The notes under the pieces were generated by a model, which saw nothing but the letters and a program-made list of their open reading frames with translations, made no database searches and was not told the origin of the DNA. Source: Oscillospiraceae bacterium Marseille-Q3528 (lineage in GTDB: Bacteria; Bacillota; Clostridia; Lachnospirales; Lachnospiraceae). Taken from it: a stretch of 64,000 nt of DNA. Location of the stretch: positions 156,130-220,129 of the forward strand of contig JAGTTR010000001.1 of NCBI GenBank assembly GCA_018223385.1, in the 5' to 3' direction. Shown piece after piece: positions 1 to 8,512 of this stretch; position 1 is the first letter of the stretch, and each line of letters begins with the position of its first letter. The position numbers and the translations under genes are program-made.

Positions 1-69
1 CATTCTCCCGACATTCGGGAAGCATCAGATCCTTCCCTGCACCTTCGCTTCCTGTAAAGCCGCTGCCAG
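1..69. other. window edge, no supportable gene
   Basis: These bases lie downstream of the minus-strand metallo-beta-lactamase-fold gene. One minus-strand frame stays open to the window edge, but no start or recognisable domain can be seen. A DUF3006 gene often follows this hydrolase type, but the fragment is too short to say so here. Confidence 0.3.
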
Positions 70-966
70 CTATCTGCCTGCAGAAAAGGTCAGGCTTTTC
101 CCGTCACTTGTGGCAACAATGGTGCCCTGTTCATCCGTGCGGAACACCTGAATGCCTCTCTTTTCAAAGGCTTCCAGCGTCTCCTTATGGGGATGTCCGT
201 AGGAATTGTCTTTTCCGCAGGAGATTACCGCATATGTCGGCTGTACCGCATCCAGCATCTGCCCTGTATTTGAAGTGGAGCTGCCATGATGGGCCGCTTT
301 CCACACGTCTCCCTGCAGGTTTTCACCGGAGGCAAGCATGTCTGCTTCCGCCTCTTTTTCTGCATCACCGGTCATAACGAAGCTGGTATCCCCGTAGACC
401 AGCCGTATCCCCACAGACCAGTTATTCAACTCGTCTTTGTAGTCTTTTCCCTCACAGGGTGCGATAATTGTAAATCCCGCATCTCCCAGAGAATAGTCAT
501 CCCCCTGATGCGCCGTTGTCACAGAAAGATCCTTCTCTTCCACGGCATCCAGCACATCCTCAAAAGTCTTCGTTGTATGGATCTTATCCGGCAAAATGAC
601 TTCTTTTACATTCAGCTGCCGGATCACATCGTCCAGTCCTCCGATATGATCTTCATGCGGATGGGTTCCGATCACATAATCCAGCGTTTCAATGCCCTGT
701 GAACGAATATAGGATACCACTGACGCTCCTGCCTCATTTGTCCCTGCATCAACCAGCATCGCAGCATCTGCGGTCTGGATCAGAATACTGTCTGCCTGTC
801 CTACATCCAGGAAATGGACCTTCAGCTGTCCGTGCACTGCCGGAACAGAACTCTGTGCGCTGTCTTTGCGCAGGAAATCTGCCACCCCCAGCAACAGCAT
901 TATGGCTGCTGTTCCCAGCAACCGGCAAAACCACGCCTGTTTTCTTTGCTTTTGTTTTCTTCTCAT
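70..966 (-). CDS. ComEC-C-terminal-like metallo-beta-lactamase-fold hydrolase, membrane-anchored or secreted
   Basis: A 298-residue protein. A basic N-terminus is followed by one hydrophobic segment (about residues 13-31), so it is probably anchored or secreted. The metallo-beta-lactamase fold follows: the zinc motif THPHEDHIGG is at 101-110, a TGDA segment near 199 and an AHHGS segment near 225. The order and the 'HFLDVGQADS' opening match the free-standing relatives of the ComEC C-terminal domain, which are thought to be phosphodiesterases or nucleases. The substrate cannot be deduced. The annotated start lacks a well-spaced Shine-Dalgarno sequence, so an internal start is possible. It is followed by a long hairpin shared with the next gene. 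Confidence 0.85.
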   Translation of the reverse strand: MRRKQKQRKQAWFCRLLGTAAIMLLLGVADFLRKDSAQSSVPAVHGQLKVHFLDVGQADSILIQTADAAMLVDAGTNEAGASVVSYIRSQGIETLDYVIGTHPHEDHIGGLDDVIRQLNVKEVILPDKIHTTKTFEDVLDAVEEKDLSVTTAHQGDDYSLGDAGFTIIAPCEGKDYKDELNNWSVGIRLVYGDTSFVMTGDAEKEAEADMLASGENLQGDVWKAAHHGSSTSNTGQMLDAVQPTYAVISCGKDNSYGHPHKETLEAFEKRGIQVFRTDEQGTIVATSDGKSLTFSAGR

Positions 967-1038
967 TCTCCGTCGATCAGACTTCGTCCCGACCGTTCAC
1001 TTCCTCCCGTCTAATGCCCACCGCTTTTCCTGTCATGC

Positions 1039-1090
1039 AAAAGAGCTGATTCTTTTTAAATGACCACACCTAAAAAGCACCAGCTCTTTC
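1039..1090. terminator. long bipartite hairpin, probable bidirectional terminator
   Basis: The outer arms (AAAGAGCTG with CAGCTCTTT) and inner arms (CTTTTTA with TAAAAAG) form a long stem between the small lipoprotein gene and the upstream hydrolase gene. It would end minus-strand transcription of the lipoprotein gene. Confidence 0.6.
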
Positions 1091-1124
1091 CCGCTTTCAC
1101 CGGACTGACATTCCGGATCGATGA

Positions 1125-1490
1125 TTATTTGTTTGCTTCTACAGACAGCACTTCCCCTTCAAACGGATCCACTTCTGATACGGTTCCTGTATAAGTTACC
1201 GTTACAGAATCCCCGACCTGTACTTTATCCAGACCTTCCGGTTTGTCTCCGCTGAACGTGAATGCATAGGAAGCGCCCTGGTCATCTGTCACAACAAACA
1301 TAAAACTCTTAACCTCATCCAAAGTTCCGCTGACTGTGGATGCAGCTTCTGAACTCTCGGTTGACTCCTGCGCGGCAGTACTTTCCTGCGGTGCCTGACT
1401 GCCATTTTGCTTTGATCCGCAGCCTACCATTGCGGTTGCACTGACTGCCATCACCAATATCATCGTTACAATTTTTTTCTTCATAATCAT
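1125..1490 (-). CDS. small exported lipoprotein, hypothetical
   Basis: A 121-residue protein with a lipoprotein signal: Lys-rich N-terminus, hydrophobic core, then the lipobox AMVGC around residues 20-24, so it should be attached to the outer face of the membrane. A Ser/Thr/Glu/Gln-rich linker follows (about 25-55), then a compact beta-rich domain (about 56-118) that ends in a 'V..GDSVTVTYTGTV' strand pair, as in small OB-like or DUF domains. AAGGAGG lies 4 nt from the first ATG and 10 nt from an in-frame ATG at 1484; either may be used. Function unknown. Confidence 0.75.
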   Translation of the reverse strand: MIMKKKIVTMILVMAVSATAMVGCGSKQNGSQAPQESTAAQESTESSEAASTVSGTLDEVKSFMFVVTDDQGASYAFTFSGDKPEGLDKVQVGDSVTVTYTGTVSEVDPFEGEVLSVEANK

Positions 1491-1631
1491 AGAGCCTCCT
1501 TATAGCTACTTTTTATATCTTTCTGTTATTAGACTCTGAATTATGCAAAAAAGTTTCAATTTTTAAAAAAATAATTCCAACTCTGAGATTAAGATATCAT
1601 ATTCCCATTCAAAAATCCAGTTCTTTATCCG

Positions 1632-1661
1632 TTGGAATAAAGGGTCCTACTATGGTACAAT
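1632..1661 (+). promoter_or_regulatory. sigma-A-type promoter for the 1701 gene
   Basis: The -35 TTGGAA (1632-1637) and -10 TACAAT (1656-1661) are separated by 18 nt, about 40 nt ahead of the start codon. Confidence 0.6.
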
Positions 1662-1700
1662 CAAAAGAAAAACAATATGCTTCAAAGGAGGTATTTACGA

Positions 1701-1940
1701 ATGGGAATCAATCCTTTAAAACTGATGCAGCTGAAGGACGCCTGGATGCAGTTTAACCGCCGGCACCCGAAGCTGGCGCCGTTTTTCCGGGCCATCCAGG
1801 CCAAAGCATTAAAAGAAGGCACCGTAATTGAGATGAAGGTGACCACTCCCGAGGGAAAATCTCTCGTCGCCAGCATCCGTTTAACGGAAGCAGACATGGA
1901 ATTGTTCCGCCAGGCAGCTGATTCTGTAAAAAGCAACTAG
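1701..1940 (+). CDS. small conserved hypothetical protein (79 aa)
   Basis: The start is set by AAAGGAGG 8 nt ahead of the ATG at 1701, giving 79 residues; a longer reading upstream has no ribosome binding site. The N-terminal half is basic, aromatic and probably helical (LKLMQLKDAWMQFNRRHPK); the C-terminal half looks like a short beta segment followed by an acidic helix (about 60-79). No transmembrane segment or cofactor motif is seen. I recognise it only as a small protein of the sort common in Clostridia and assign no function. It has its own promoter and is followed by the MMPL exporter on the same strand. Confidence 0.7.
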   Translation: MGINPLKLMQLKDAWMQFNRRHPKLAPFFRAIQAKALKEGTVIEMKVTTPEGKSLVASIRLTEADMELFRQAADSVKSN

Positions 1941-2072
1941 TTTTTCGTTATTTTTTATAAACAAATCCCGTTTTTTGTATTTCTGTTATGCACTTTTCAC
2001 TTTTTGTATATTCTAATCCCCTCTTTGTTCCCGTTAGAATAAAATTATCAACAAACACAGGGAGGGGATTTT

Positions 2073-4226
2073 ATGAAATTTGGGAAATTTGTTGTCAAGT
2101 TTCACATACCGATTCTGATCGCTGCGCTGGTGCTTCTCATTCCGTCTGTCATCGGCATGCAGGCTACGCGCATCAACTACGATATGCTCAACTATCTGCC
2201 TGACGGCATGGACACGGTCACCGGCCAGGATCTTCTGCTGGAAGATTTTGGCAAGGGTGCTTTTTCTTTTATCATTGTGGAAAACATGCAGGGCAAAGAT
2301 GTCATTTCGCTGAAGGAAAAGATTGCAGCCGTGCCCCATGTGGAGACCGTACTGTGGTATGACAGCTTTTCAGACCTGTCCATCCCCATGCACATGCTGC
2401 CCCAAAAGATTTATGACGCCTTCAATGCTAGGGACAGCACCATGCTGGCCGTCTTTTTCGATACATCCACCTCATCGGACGACACCATGGATACCATCCG
2501 GGAAATCCGCTCCCTCACCGGCGAACACTGCTTTGTCTCCGGCATGTCCGCTCTCGTTACGGATTTAAAAGATCTGTGTGAAAAAGAGGAACCCATCTAT
2601 GTAGGGCTGGCCGTGATCCTGGCCTGCGCCGCCATGGTTCTTTTCCTGGACAACTGGATCATCCCTCTGATCTTTCTGGCCAGCATCGGCATGGCTATCC
2701 TGCTGAACATGGGCACAAACTATTTTCTCGGGGAGATCTCCTATCTGACAAAGGCTCTGTCCGCGGTGCTGCAGCTGGCTGTCACGATGGACTATTCGAT
2801 TTTCCTCTGGCACAGCTACAATGAGCACAAGGAAACCCACGCCGACAAAAAGGAGGCCATGGCAGAAGCAGTCAACGCCACCCTGTCCTCCGTGGTGGGC
2901 AGCTCTGTCACCACCGTGGCCGGTTTCATCGCCCTGTGCTTCATGAGCTTTACGCTGGGCAAGGATCTGGGCGTCGTCATGGCAAAAGGCGTCCTGCTGG
3001 GCGTGGTGGGCTGCGTCACCACCCTGCCGTCCCTGATCCTGGTGTTTGACCGGGTACTGCAGAAAACAAAGCACCGCTCTCTCATCCCGGACGCCACCAA
3101 GCTGGCCCGGGGCGTGACGAAGCATTTCGCATGGCCGCTGGTGATCTTTGCCGTTTTGCTTGTTCCGGCGCTGTTCGGCTACCGCAAAACCAACGAAGCT
3201 GTTTACTATGATCTGGGGGCCAGCCTGCCGGATTACATTCCCTACATCATCGCCAACGACCGGCTGCAGGAAAACTTTACGGTCGGCTCCACGCACATGG
3301 TGCTCACCGATTCGTCCATGACGGTAAAGGAAACCCAGGACATGATCCATGAGATGGAAGAAATTCCGGGCGTCAAATATGTGCTGGGCACCGATGCGGT
3401 ACTGGGTCCCCGGATCCCGCGGCATATGCTGCCGGATAAACTGATGGAAACGCTGAAAAGCGAGCACTGGAAGCTGCTGCTCATCAACTCGGAATACAAG
3501 ACAGCCAGCGACGAGGTCAATGCCCAGCTGGATGCCATTACCGGCGTGCTGAAGCAGTATGATCCCACAGGTATGCTCATCGGAGAAGCCCCCTGCACCA
3601 AGGATATGATCGAAGTGACCGACGAAGATTTCCGGGTGGTCAACACCGTTTCTATCGCGGCAATCTTCATCATCATTGCACTGGTAACGAAGAGCTTCTC
3701 CCTGCCGTTTATTCTGGTGGCGGTCATCGAATTTGCCATCTTCATCAACCTGGGACTGCCCTATTACACCAACACCTCGCTGCCGTTTATCGCACCGATC
3801 TGTATCAGTACGATCCAGCTGGGCGCCACCGTGGACTACGCCATTCTCATGACGACCCGGTATAAGCTGGAGCGAAGCAACGGGCAGAGCAAAACAGATG
3901 CCGTGACCATCGCACTGGCAACATCTATCCCATCCGTTATCGTCAGCGCACTGGGGCTGTTTGCCGCCACCTTCGGTGTGGCCATTTATTCGGACATTGA
4001 TATCATCAGTTCCCTGTGCAATCTGATGGCCCGGGGCGCCATTGTCAGTATGTTCTGTGTTATCTTTATCCTGCCGTCCCTGTTCATGCTGCTGGATGGC
4101 CTGATCATCCACACAAGCATCGGATTCCGCCCGGCCTCCGCCACCAAAAAGGAAGCGGCACAACCGGACGAGGAGCAGCCTGTGGAAGGCATTCCTGTCA
4201 CCATGACCAAAGCACATCATCTGTAA
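2073..4226 (+). CDS. MMPL/RND-superfamily transporter
   Basis: A 717-residue polytopic protein of the RND superfamily, MMPL type. It shows the duplicated layout: TM1 near 10-30, an extracytoplasmic domain (about 35-165), a 5-TM block (about 170-330), then a second TM, loop and 5-TM set (about 350-690). Conserved membrane Asp-bearing segments are visible as 'VTMDYSIFLWHSY' and 'GATVDYAILMTTRYK', the usual proton-relay positions of RND pumps. It probably exports lipids or hydrophobic compounds. GGGAGGGG lies 8 nt ahead of the start codon. No regulator or fusion partner is adjacent, so the substrate is unknown. Confidence 0.88.
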   Translation: MKFGKFVVKFHIPILIAALVLLIPSVIGMQATRINYDMLNYLPDGMDTVTGQDLLLEDFGKGAFSFIIVENMQGKDVISLKEKIAAVPHVETVLWYDSFSDLSIPMHMLPQKIYDAFNARDSTMLAVFFDTSTSSDDTMDTIREIRSLTGEHCFVSGMSALVTDLKDLCEKEEPIYVGLAVILACAAMVLFLDNWIIPLIFLASIGMAILLNMGTNYFLGEISYLTKALSAVLQLAVTMDYSIFLWHSYNEHKETHADKKEAMAEAVNATLSSVVGSSVTTVAGFIALCFMSFTLGKDLGVVMAKGVLLGVVGCVTTLPSLILVFDRVLQKTKHRSLIPDATKLARGVTKHFAWPLVIFAVLLVPALFGYRKTNEAVYYDLGASLPDYIPYIIANDRLQENFTVGSTHMVLTDSSMTVKETQDMIHEMEEIPGVKYVLGTDAVLGPRIPRHMLPDKLMETLKSEHWKLLLINSEYKTASDEVNAQLDAITGVLKQYDPTGMLIGEAPCTKDMIEVTDEDFRVVNTVSIAAIFIIIALVTKSFSLPFILVAVIEFAIFINLGLPYYTNTSLPFIAPICISTIQLGATVDYAILMTTRYKLERSNGQSKTDAVTIALATSIPSVIVSALGLFAATFGVAIYSDIDIISSLCNLMARGAIVSMFCVIFILPSLFMLLDGLIIHTSIGFRPASATKKEAAQPDEEQPVEGIPVTMTKAHHL

Positions 4227-4238
4227 TGCCGGACGGCA

Positions 4239-4274
4239 AAAGATCAGCTGAGGCTACTGCCCCAGCTGATCTTT
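4239..4274. terminator. convergent bidirectional terminator overlapping the end of the 4254 gene
   Basis: The arms AAAGATCAGCTG (4239-4250) and CAGCTGATCTTT (4263-4274) are a perfect 12-bp inverted repeat. The right arm is inside the last codons of the minus-strand gene ending at 4254, so one hairpin serves both convergent genes. Confidence 0.75.
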
Positions 4275-4685
4275 GTATTTCTCGTATAATTCCATGGCCG
4301 CCTCGCTGTCCTCTGCGGAAAAGTTTTCCTGGGCATACTGGATCAGCCCGTCGGTGTCCCCGCTCTCCACATAGTTCTTCACATCCTCCAGCGTCTCCTG
4401 ATCCGCGTTATCCGCAATGATCTCCTGCAGCTTCTCCTGGTCTGCCTCATCCATATTGCTGTATACCTGGCCAAGCACCGCCGCTGCATCCCCGGTGGCT
4501 GTCCCGTCGGAGGATTCCGCCGCCTGCTGGGAAATCTGCTGCAGCACTGCACCTGCCGCCTTCTTCTTCACCGTTTTACCAAGCTGTCCGCCCCAGACCA
4601 ATACTGCTGCCAGAATGATCAGCAGTACCACGATCAGGGTAAATACGGCCCGAAGGCCTTTGTGTTTTTTCTTTCTTCTGCCCAT
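4254..4685 (-). CDS. membrane-anchored acidic protein, hypothetical
   Basis: A 143-residue protein. A very basic start (MGRRKKKHKG) precedes one transmembrane helix (about 15-33), followed by an external, acidic, Ala/Gln/Glu-rich region with three short helical blocks rich in D/E (about 60-140). There is no enzyme motif. The layout suggests a single-pass protein with its C-terminus outside. Repeated 'ADQE(K/T)L' phrases hint at internal duplication. Function unknown. Confidence 0.7.
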   Translation of the reverse strand: MGRRKKKHKGLRAVFTLIVVLLIILAAVLVWGGQLGKTVKKKAAGAVLQQISQQAAESSDGTATGDAAAVLGQVYSNMDEADQEKLQEIIADNADQETLEDVKNYVESGDTDGLIQYAQENFSAEDSEAAMELYEKYKDQLGQ

Positions 4686-4935
4686 TCCCTTATCATTCCC
4701 TCCTTTTCGGATTCTCTCATTCTAGCACAGAGCTTCCTTTCCCACAACTATCCTGTTCCTTACGATTTCATAAATTTTATCCATTCATTTCTTCTGTTGC
4801 TTTTTCGTTTTTATTTATATTTTTCCTGTCTCCCCTATCCCCCCCCGATATTTTTATTGTTTTTCGACAAATTTCATCTTGTATTTTTATATTTTTTTGG
4901 TAATATATAATTAAGAATCAAAGGGAGGCGAATTT

Positions 4936-6267
4936 ATGACAACTGAGCACCTGACCGTGCATCATTTTTTTCAGGCCTGTCTCACTGAGCGCAGCGCAGA
5001 ACATACACTCGCTCTGACAGATCCTTCCATTTCTGTTATGGGTATCAGCAAAGATACCGCAATACTGGACAGAAACGGGTTCCAGAAAATGCTGGAGAAT
5101 GAATTTGCCATTCACCCGGAACCGGTTACCTTCCGAATCCATAACTGGAATCAACAGCTCCTGGTTCCCGGCTTGTGGAACTGCTTTTTTATTATAGATA
5201 TGGCGGCATACAGCAAAGAAAACATCCCGACTGTCATCTCTTCTCTGCCAGTCAGCATCACACTGCGACAGCAGGGAAAGGATTATCGCATATGCAGCCT
5301 TCATATATCAATCTTTGCAGCCAGCCGTTCCTCTGTCCATCTTCTGCAGGGCATTTCCGCCCTGGAAAGTTTCCCGCAGAAGGATATCATGAACCTGCTC
5401 TGTCAGTTCATACCAAGCGGCATGATTGCTGTTTACCTGGAGGACGGTTATCCCCTTTACATGGTCAATGATACTCTCTTATCCTGGCTAGGCTACAGCT
5501 ACCAGGAATTTCTCGACTGCACCGGCGGCTATGTGGAACGGGTCATTCACCCGGCTGACAGAAATAAGGTATCCGATGCCATTTCCCGGCAGCTGGGCCA
5601 CAGTTCCTGCTATGAGCTGGACTACCGGCTGCTCAGGAAGGATGGGGACTGTCTGTGGGTCAACGATGTGGGGCGCAAGATCACACTGGACAATGGGAAA
5701 AGCATTCTGATCAGTGTCCTCATCGACACATCCAAGGATGTGCGGGATAAAAATATCCTCATGGAGCGCTCTGTCCGGGACGATCTGACCGGTCTGTACA
5801 ACCGCAGAGGCGGCCAGCAGCTGATCTCCATGCGGCTGCAGGAATTTTCCAGGGCCCAGACAGATGCCCCTTATCTTTTCCTCATTATGGACATCGACAA
5901 TTTCAAAGCCCTCAATGACATTTACGGTCACCACGAGGGCGATCGGATGCTGCAGTTTGTAGCCAAGCTTTTGCTGAAAACATTCCGCACCTCCGACATT
6001 GTGTTCCGTCTGGGCGGTGATGAGTTCATCATCTTCCTGCCCCACTGCCCGGATTCCGGCCCCATCTATTCCAAGATCACCCGGGTCTGCCGGGAATACC
6101 GGGAACAGGTCTGCCGGGAGTATCCCCGCAGCCAGTCGTCCCTCTCTCTGGGCGGCATCCAGAGCGGGCGCACCTTTTCCTTCGAGCACCTGTATCAGGC
6201 TGCGGATAAGGTATTATATGAGGTAAAAAATACCACCAAAGACGCCTTTCATGTCATCACACTTTAA
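4936..6267 (+). CDS. diguanylate cyclase: SnoaL/NTF2-like, PAS and GGDEF domains
   Basis: A 443-residue soluble signalling protein. Residues 1-125 look like a SnoaL/NTF2-like sensory fold. Residues about 150-265 form a PAS domain that ends in a PAC-like 'YRLLRKDGDCLWVNDVG'. Residues about 285-443 are GGDEF. The active-site motif is intact (RLGGDEF), and an RTSD motif lies exactly five residues ahead of it, the usual product-inhibition I-site of diguanylate cyclases. It should make cyclic-di-GMP from two GTP with feedback control. AAAGGGAGG lies ahead of the ATG. It is transcribed alone and ends at a strong terminator. Confidence 0.9.
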   Translation: MTTEHLTVHHFFQACLTERSAEHTLALTDPSISVMGISKDTAILDRNGFQKMLENEFAIHPEPVTFRIHNWNQQLLVPGLWNCFFIIDMAAYSKENIPTVISSLPVSITLRQQGKDYRICSLHISIFAASRSSVHLLQGISALESFPQKDIMNLLCQFIPSGMIAVYLEDGYPLYMVNDTLLSWLGYSYQEFLDCTGGYVERVIHPADRNKVSDAISRQLGHSSCYELDYRLLRKDGDCLWVNDVGRKITLDNGKSILISVLIDTSKDVRDKNILMERSVRDDLTGLYNRRGGQQLISMRLQEFSRAQTDAPYLFLIMDIDNFKALNDIYGHHEGDRMLQFVAKLLLKTFRTSDIVFRLGGDEFIIFLPHCPDSGPIYSKITRVCREYREQVCREYPRSQSSLSLGGIQSGRTFSFEHLYQAADKVLYEVKNTTKDAFHVITL

Positions 6268-6268
6268 A

Positions 6269-6307
6269 AAAAGAGGAACCTCCCGTCAGGGAACTGGTTC
6301 CTCTTTT
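6269..6307. terminator. bidirectional terminator
   Basis: A perfect 12-bp stem, AAAAGAGGAACC with GGTTCCTCTTTT, with a 15-nt loop. It lies between the convergent cyclase and TRAP permease genes and has T-runs on both strands. Confidence 0.85.
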
Positions 6308-6337
6308 CTGATCTCAGATTCTTTTTTAACCACGCGT

Positions 6338-8323
6338 TTACGCTGCAGCTTTTGTTTTCTTGGCATCGCCATACTGAATGACGCACACTGCACCCACCAG
6401 CACGAGGCCGATAATGTCTGTGATACTTCCCGGAATGAGCAGGGTCAGTCCACCGGCGATACACATGATCCGCTCGATGACTTTCATATTTCGGAAGATG
6501 TAACCTCCCAGTCCTGCGGCCATACCGAACATACCGATCAGGGCGGTGATGGTGATCATCACTACCTCATACCACTGGGCATCGATGAAGAGCATCTTCG
6601 GATTCAGTGCAAAAATATACGGTACGATGAAGGCACCGATGGCAAGCCTTGTGGCATTGAGCGCCGTCCGCATCGGCGGTGCTTTCGCGATGGCAGAACC
6701 CGCATAGGCAGCCAGGGCTACCGGCGGCGTGATATCTGCCACGATACCGAAATAGAATACGAAGAAATGCGCTGCCAGCATGGGGATACCGATCTCCTCA
6801 TTCATAAGGATCGGCGCACAGGTTGCTGCCATGATACAGTAGTTTGCCGTGGTGGGCACGCCCATACCAAGCACGATACAGCAGATCATCGTCAGGAACA
6901 GTGCCACAATGGCTCTTCCGCCGGAAGCGGATACGATGGCACGCAGCAGCTTGGACGCCAGACCTGTGGAGGTGATACAGCCAGCCACAATACCGGCCAT
7001 GGCGCAGGCAGCGGCTACCGTAATGGTTCCCTTTCCGCCGGCCTCCAGTGCATCGATACATTTTGTAAAATTGATGCGGTTATCCGCATTGATGATACCA
7101 ACCGCAATGGTGACGAGAATGGCAATGGCTGCCGCACTCTGCATCGTTCTCGTTCCGTTGGATACGAGCACCACCAGAACGATCAGCGGCAGCAGCAGAT
7201 AAATCTTCTTCACCAGCACGCTGAACTTGGGCAGCTCGTCACGGCTTAAGCCCCGAAGGCCCAGCTTCTTGGCTTCCAGATGCACTGCGATATAAATACC
7301 GAGGAAATACAGCACTGCCGGAAGGATGGCCAGAAGAGCGATCTTGGCATAAGGCACACCGGTGTACTCTGCCATCAGGAAGGCTGCGGCACCCATGATG
7401 GGCGGCATAATCTGTCCGCCTGTGGAAGCTGCCGCCTCAACGGCACCGGCGAATTCTCCCTTGTATCCGGTCTTTTTCATCATCGGGATGGTTACAGAAC
7501 CGGTAGTCACTGTATTTCCCACAGAGGAACCGGACACCATACCGCACAGAGCGGAGGAAATAACCGCCACCTTGGCCGGGCCGCCTGCGGATGCACCAGC
7601 TACCGTGTTGGCCAGATCGATGAAGAAGTTGGCGATTCCCGTCCGCTCCAGGAACGCACCGAAAATAATAAATACAACAATGTACTTCTGACACACATTG
7701 ACCGGCGTGTTCATCAGACCGTTGGTCGTGTAGAACAGGTCATAAATAACTTTACCAAAACGAACATTGGCAAAGGTGTAGATCAGCAGAAGGCCAACCA
7801 CACACAGGATTGGCACGCCCACACTCCGGCGGCACAGCTCCACCAGCGCCAGAATGCCGATGATGGCGATCGTCAGCATAAACGGATCCTTGGACAGCTG
7901 ATTATAACTCTTTAACAGGATATCCTGTGCGTTAAAAGCAAAATAGAAGAACGGAAATGCCCCCACTACCATGATGATCACATCATACCAGGGAACACAG
8001 TTTGGTTTTACGTGATTTTTGCGTATCGGGAAATTCAGGTATCCGATGATAATGATCAAACCCAGGAACAGCGTCAGCCGCTTCTCCGGAAGGCTCTTGT
8101 CAAACAGTGTCAGATACAGGCAGAACAGGGAAAATCCGGCCATCAGCCAGCGGATCACCTGCCGGGGAACTCCCTCCCATACCCGGACATTGGACTCCCG
8201 GTCATATTTCTTCATAACTGCTTCCACATCCTCCATGGTTCCCGTGGAGGTATCATGTACCTCTTCCGCCGCAGACACATGGCCTGCAGCATCGTTGTCA
8301 GCTTTCTTATGTAAAAAACTCAT
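6338..8323 (-). CDS. TRAP transporter fused permease (DctQM type)
   Basis: The start is placed at the ATG of MSFLHKK, preceded by GGAAAGGAGA, giving 661 residues; the open frame upstream (52 codons) has no ribosome site. The N-terminal part holds a 4-TM DctQ-like small subunit fused to the 12-TM DctM-like large subunit, as in the '4TM/12TM fusion' TRAP family that works with TAXI binding proteins. Gly-rich membrane segments such as 'GMVSGSSVGNTVTTGSV' and 'GMGVPTTANY' are typical of the DctM transport core. It carries out ion-driven uptake of a carboxylate-like solute. The adjacent upstream gene encodes the binding protein. Confidence 0.92.
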   Translation of the reverse strand: MSFLHKKADNDAAGHVSAAEEVHDTSTGTMEDVEAVMKKYDRESNVRVWEGVPRQVIRWLMAGFSLFCLYLTLFDKSLPEKRLTLFLGLIIIIGYLNFPIRKNHVKPNCVPWYDVIIMVVGAFPFFYFAFNAQDILLKSYNQLSKDPFMLTIAIIGILALVELCRRSVGVPILCVVGLLLIYTFANVRFGKVIYDLFYTTNGLMNTPVNVCQKYIVVFIIFGAFLERTGIANFFIDLANTVAGASAGGPAKVAVISSALCGMVSGSSVGNTVTTGSVTIPMMKKTGYKGEFAGAVEAAASTGGQIMPPIMGAAAFLMAEYTGVPYAKIALLAILPAVLYFLGIYIAVHLEAKKLGLRGLSRDELPKFSVLVKKIYLLLPLIVLVVLVSNGTRTMQSAAAIAILVTIAVGIINADNRINFTKCIDALEAGGKGTITVAAACAMAGIVAGCITSTGLASKLLRAIVSASGGRAIVALFLTMICCIVLGMGVPTTANYCIMAATCAPILMNEEIGIPMLAAHFFVFYFGIVADITPPVALAAYAGSAIAKAPPMRTALNATRLAIGAFIVPYIFALNPKMLFIDAQWYEVVMITITALIGMFGMAAGLGGYIFRNMKVIERIMCIAGGLTLLIPGSITDIIGLVLVGAVCVIQYGDAKKTKAAA

Positions 8324-8440
8324 AAGCAGTCTCTCCTTTCCGAACGATAGTAAATGAGCGCCGCAGCGCCCATCCGCTCCGGAGCGATTCGTGGATACAG
8401 AAAAATCATGTATCACGAATAAATAAAACCAAAATAAGAA

Positions 8441-8473
8441 AAGAAGGGGGCCGGTGTCCAGTCCCCCCTCTTT
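8441..8473 (-). terminator. intra-operon hairpin between the TRAP binding protein and permease genes
   Basis: On the minus strand GAGGGGG and CCCCCTTC pair around a short loop, followed by a T-rich run (TTCTTTTCTTATTTT). Placed just after the binding-protein gene, it probably lets part of the transcripts stop there, so more binding protein than permease is made. Confidence 0.65.
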
Positions 8474-8512
8474 ATTCACATCAGTGTCACAGAAGGATTT
8501 CCGTATCCGGAA

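Noticed and set aside
2565..4220. 551-codon open frame on the minus strand, antisense to the MMPL gene
   Set aside because: No ribosome site, His/Gln/Asp-rich composition typical of a mirror frame, and the plus-strand gene is clear.
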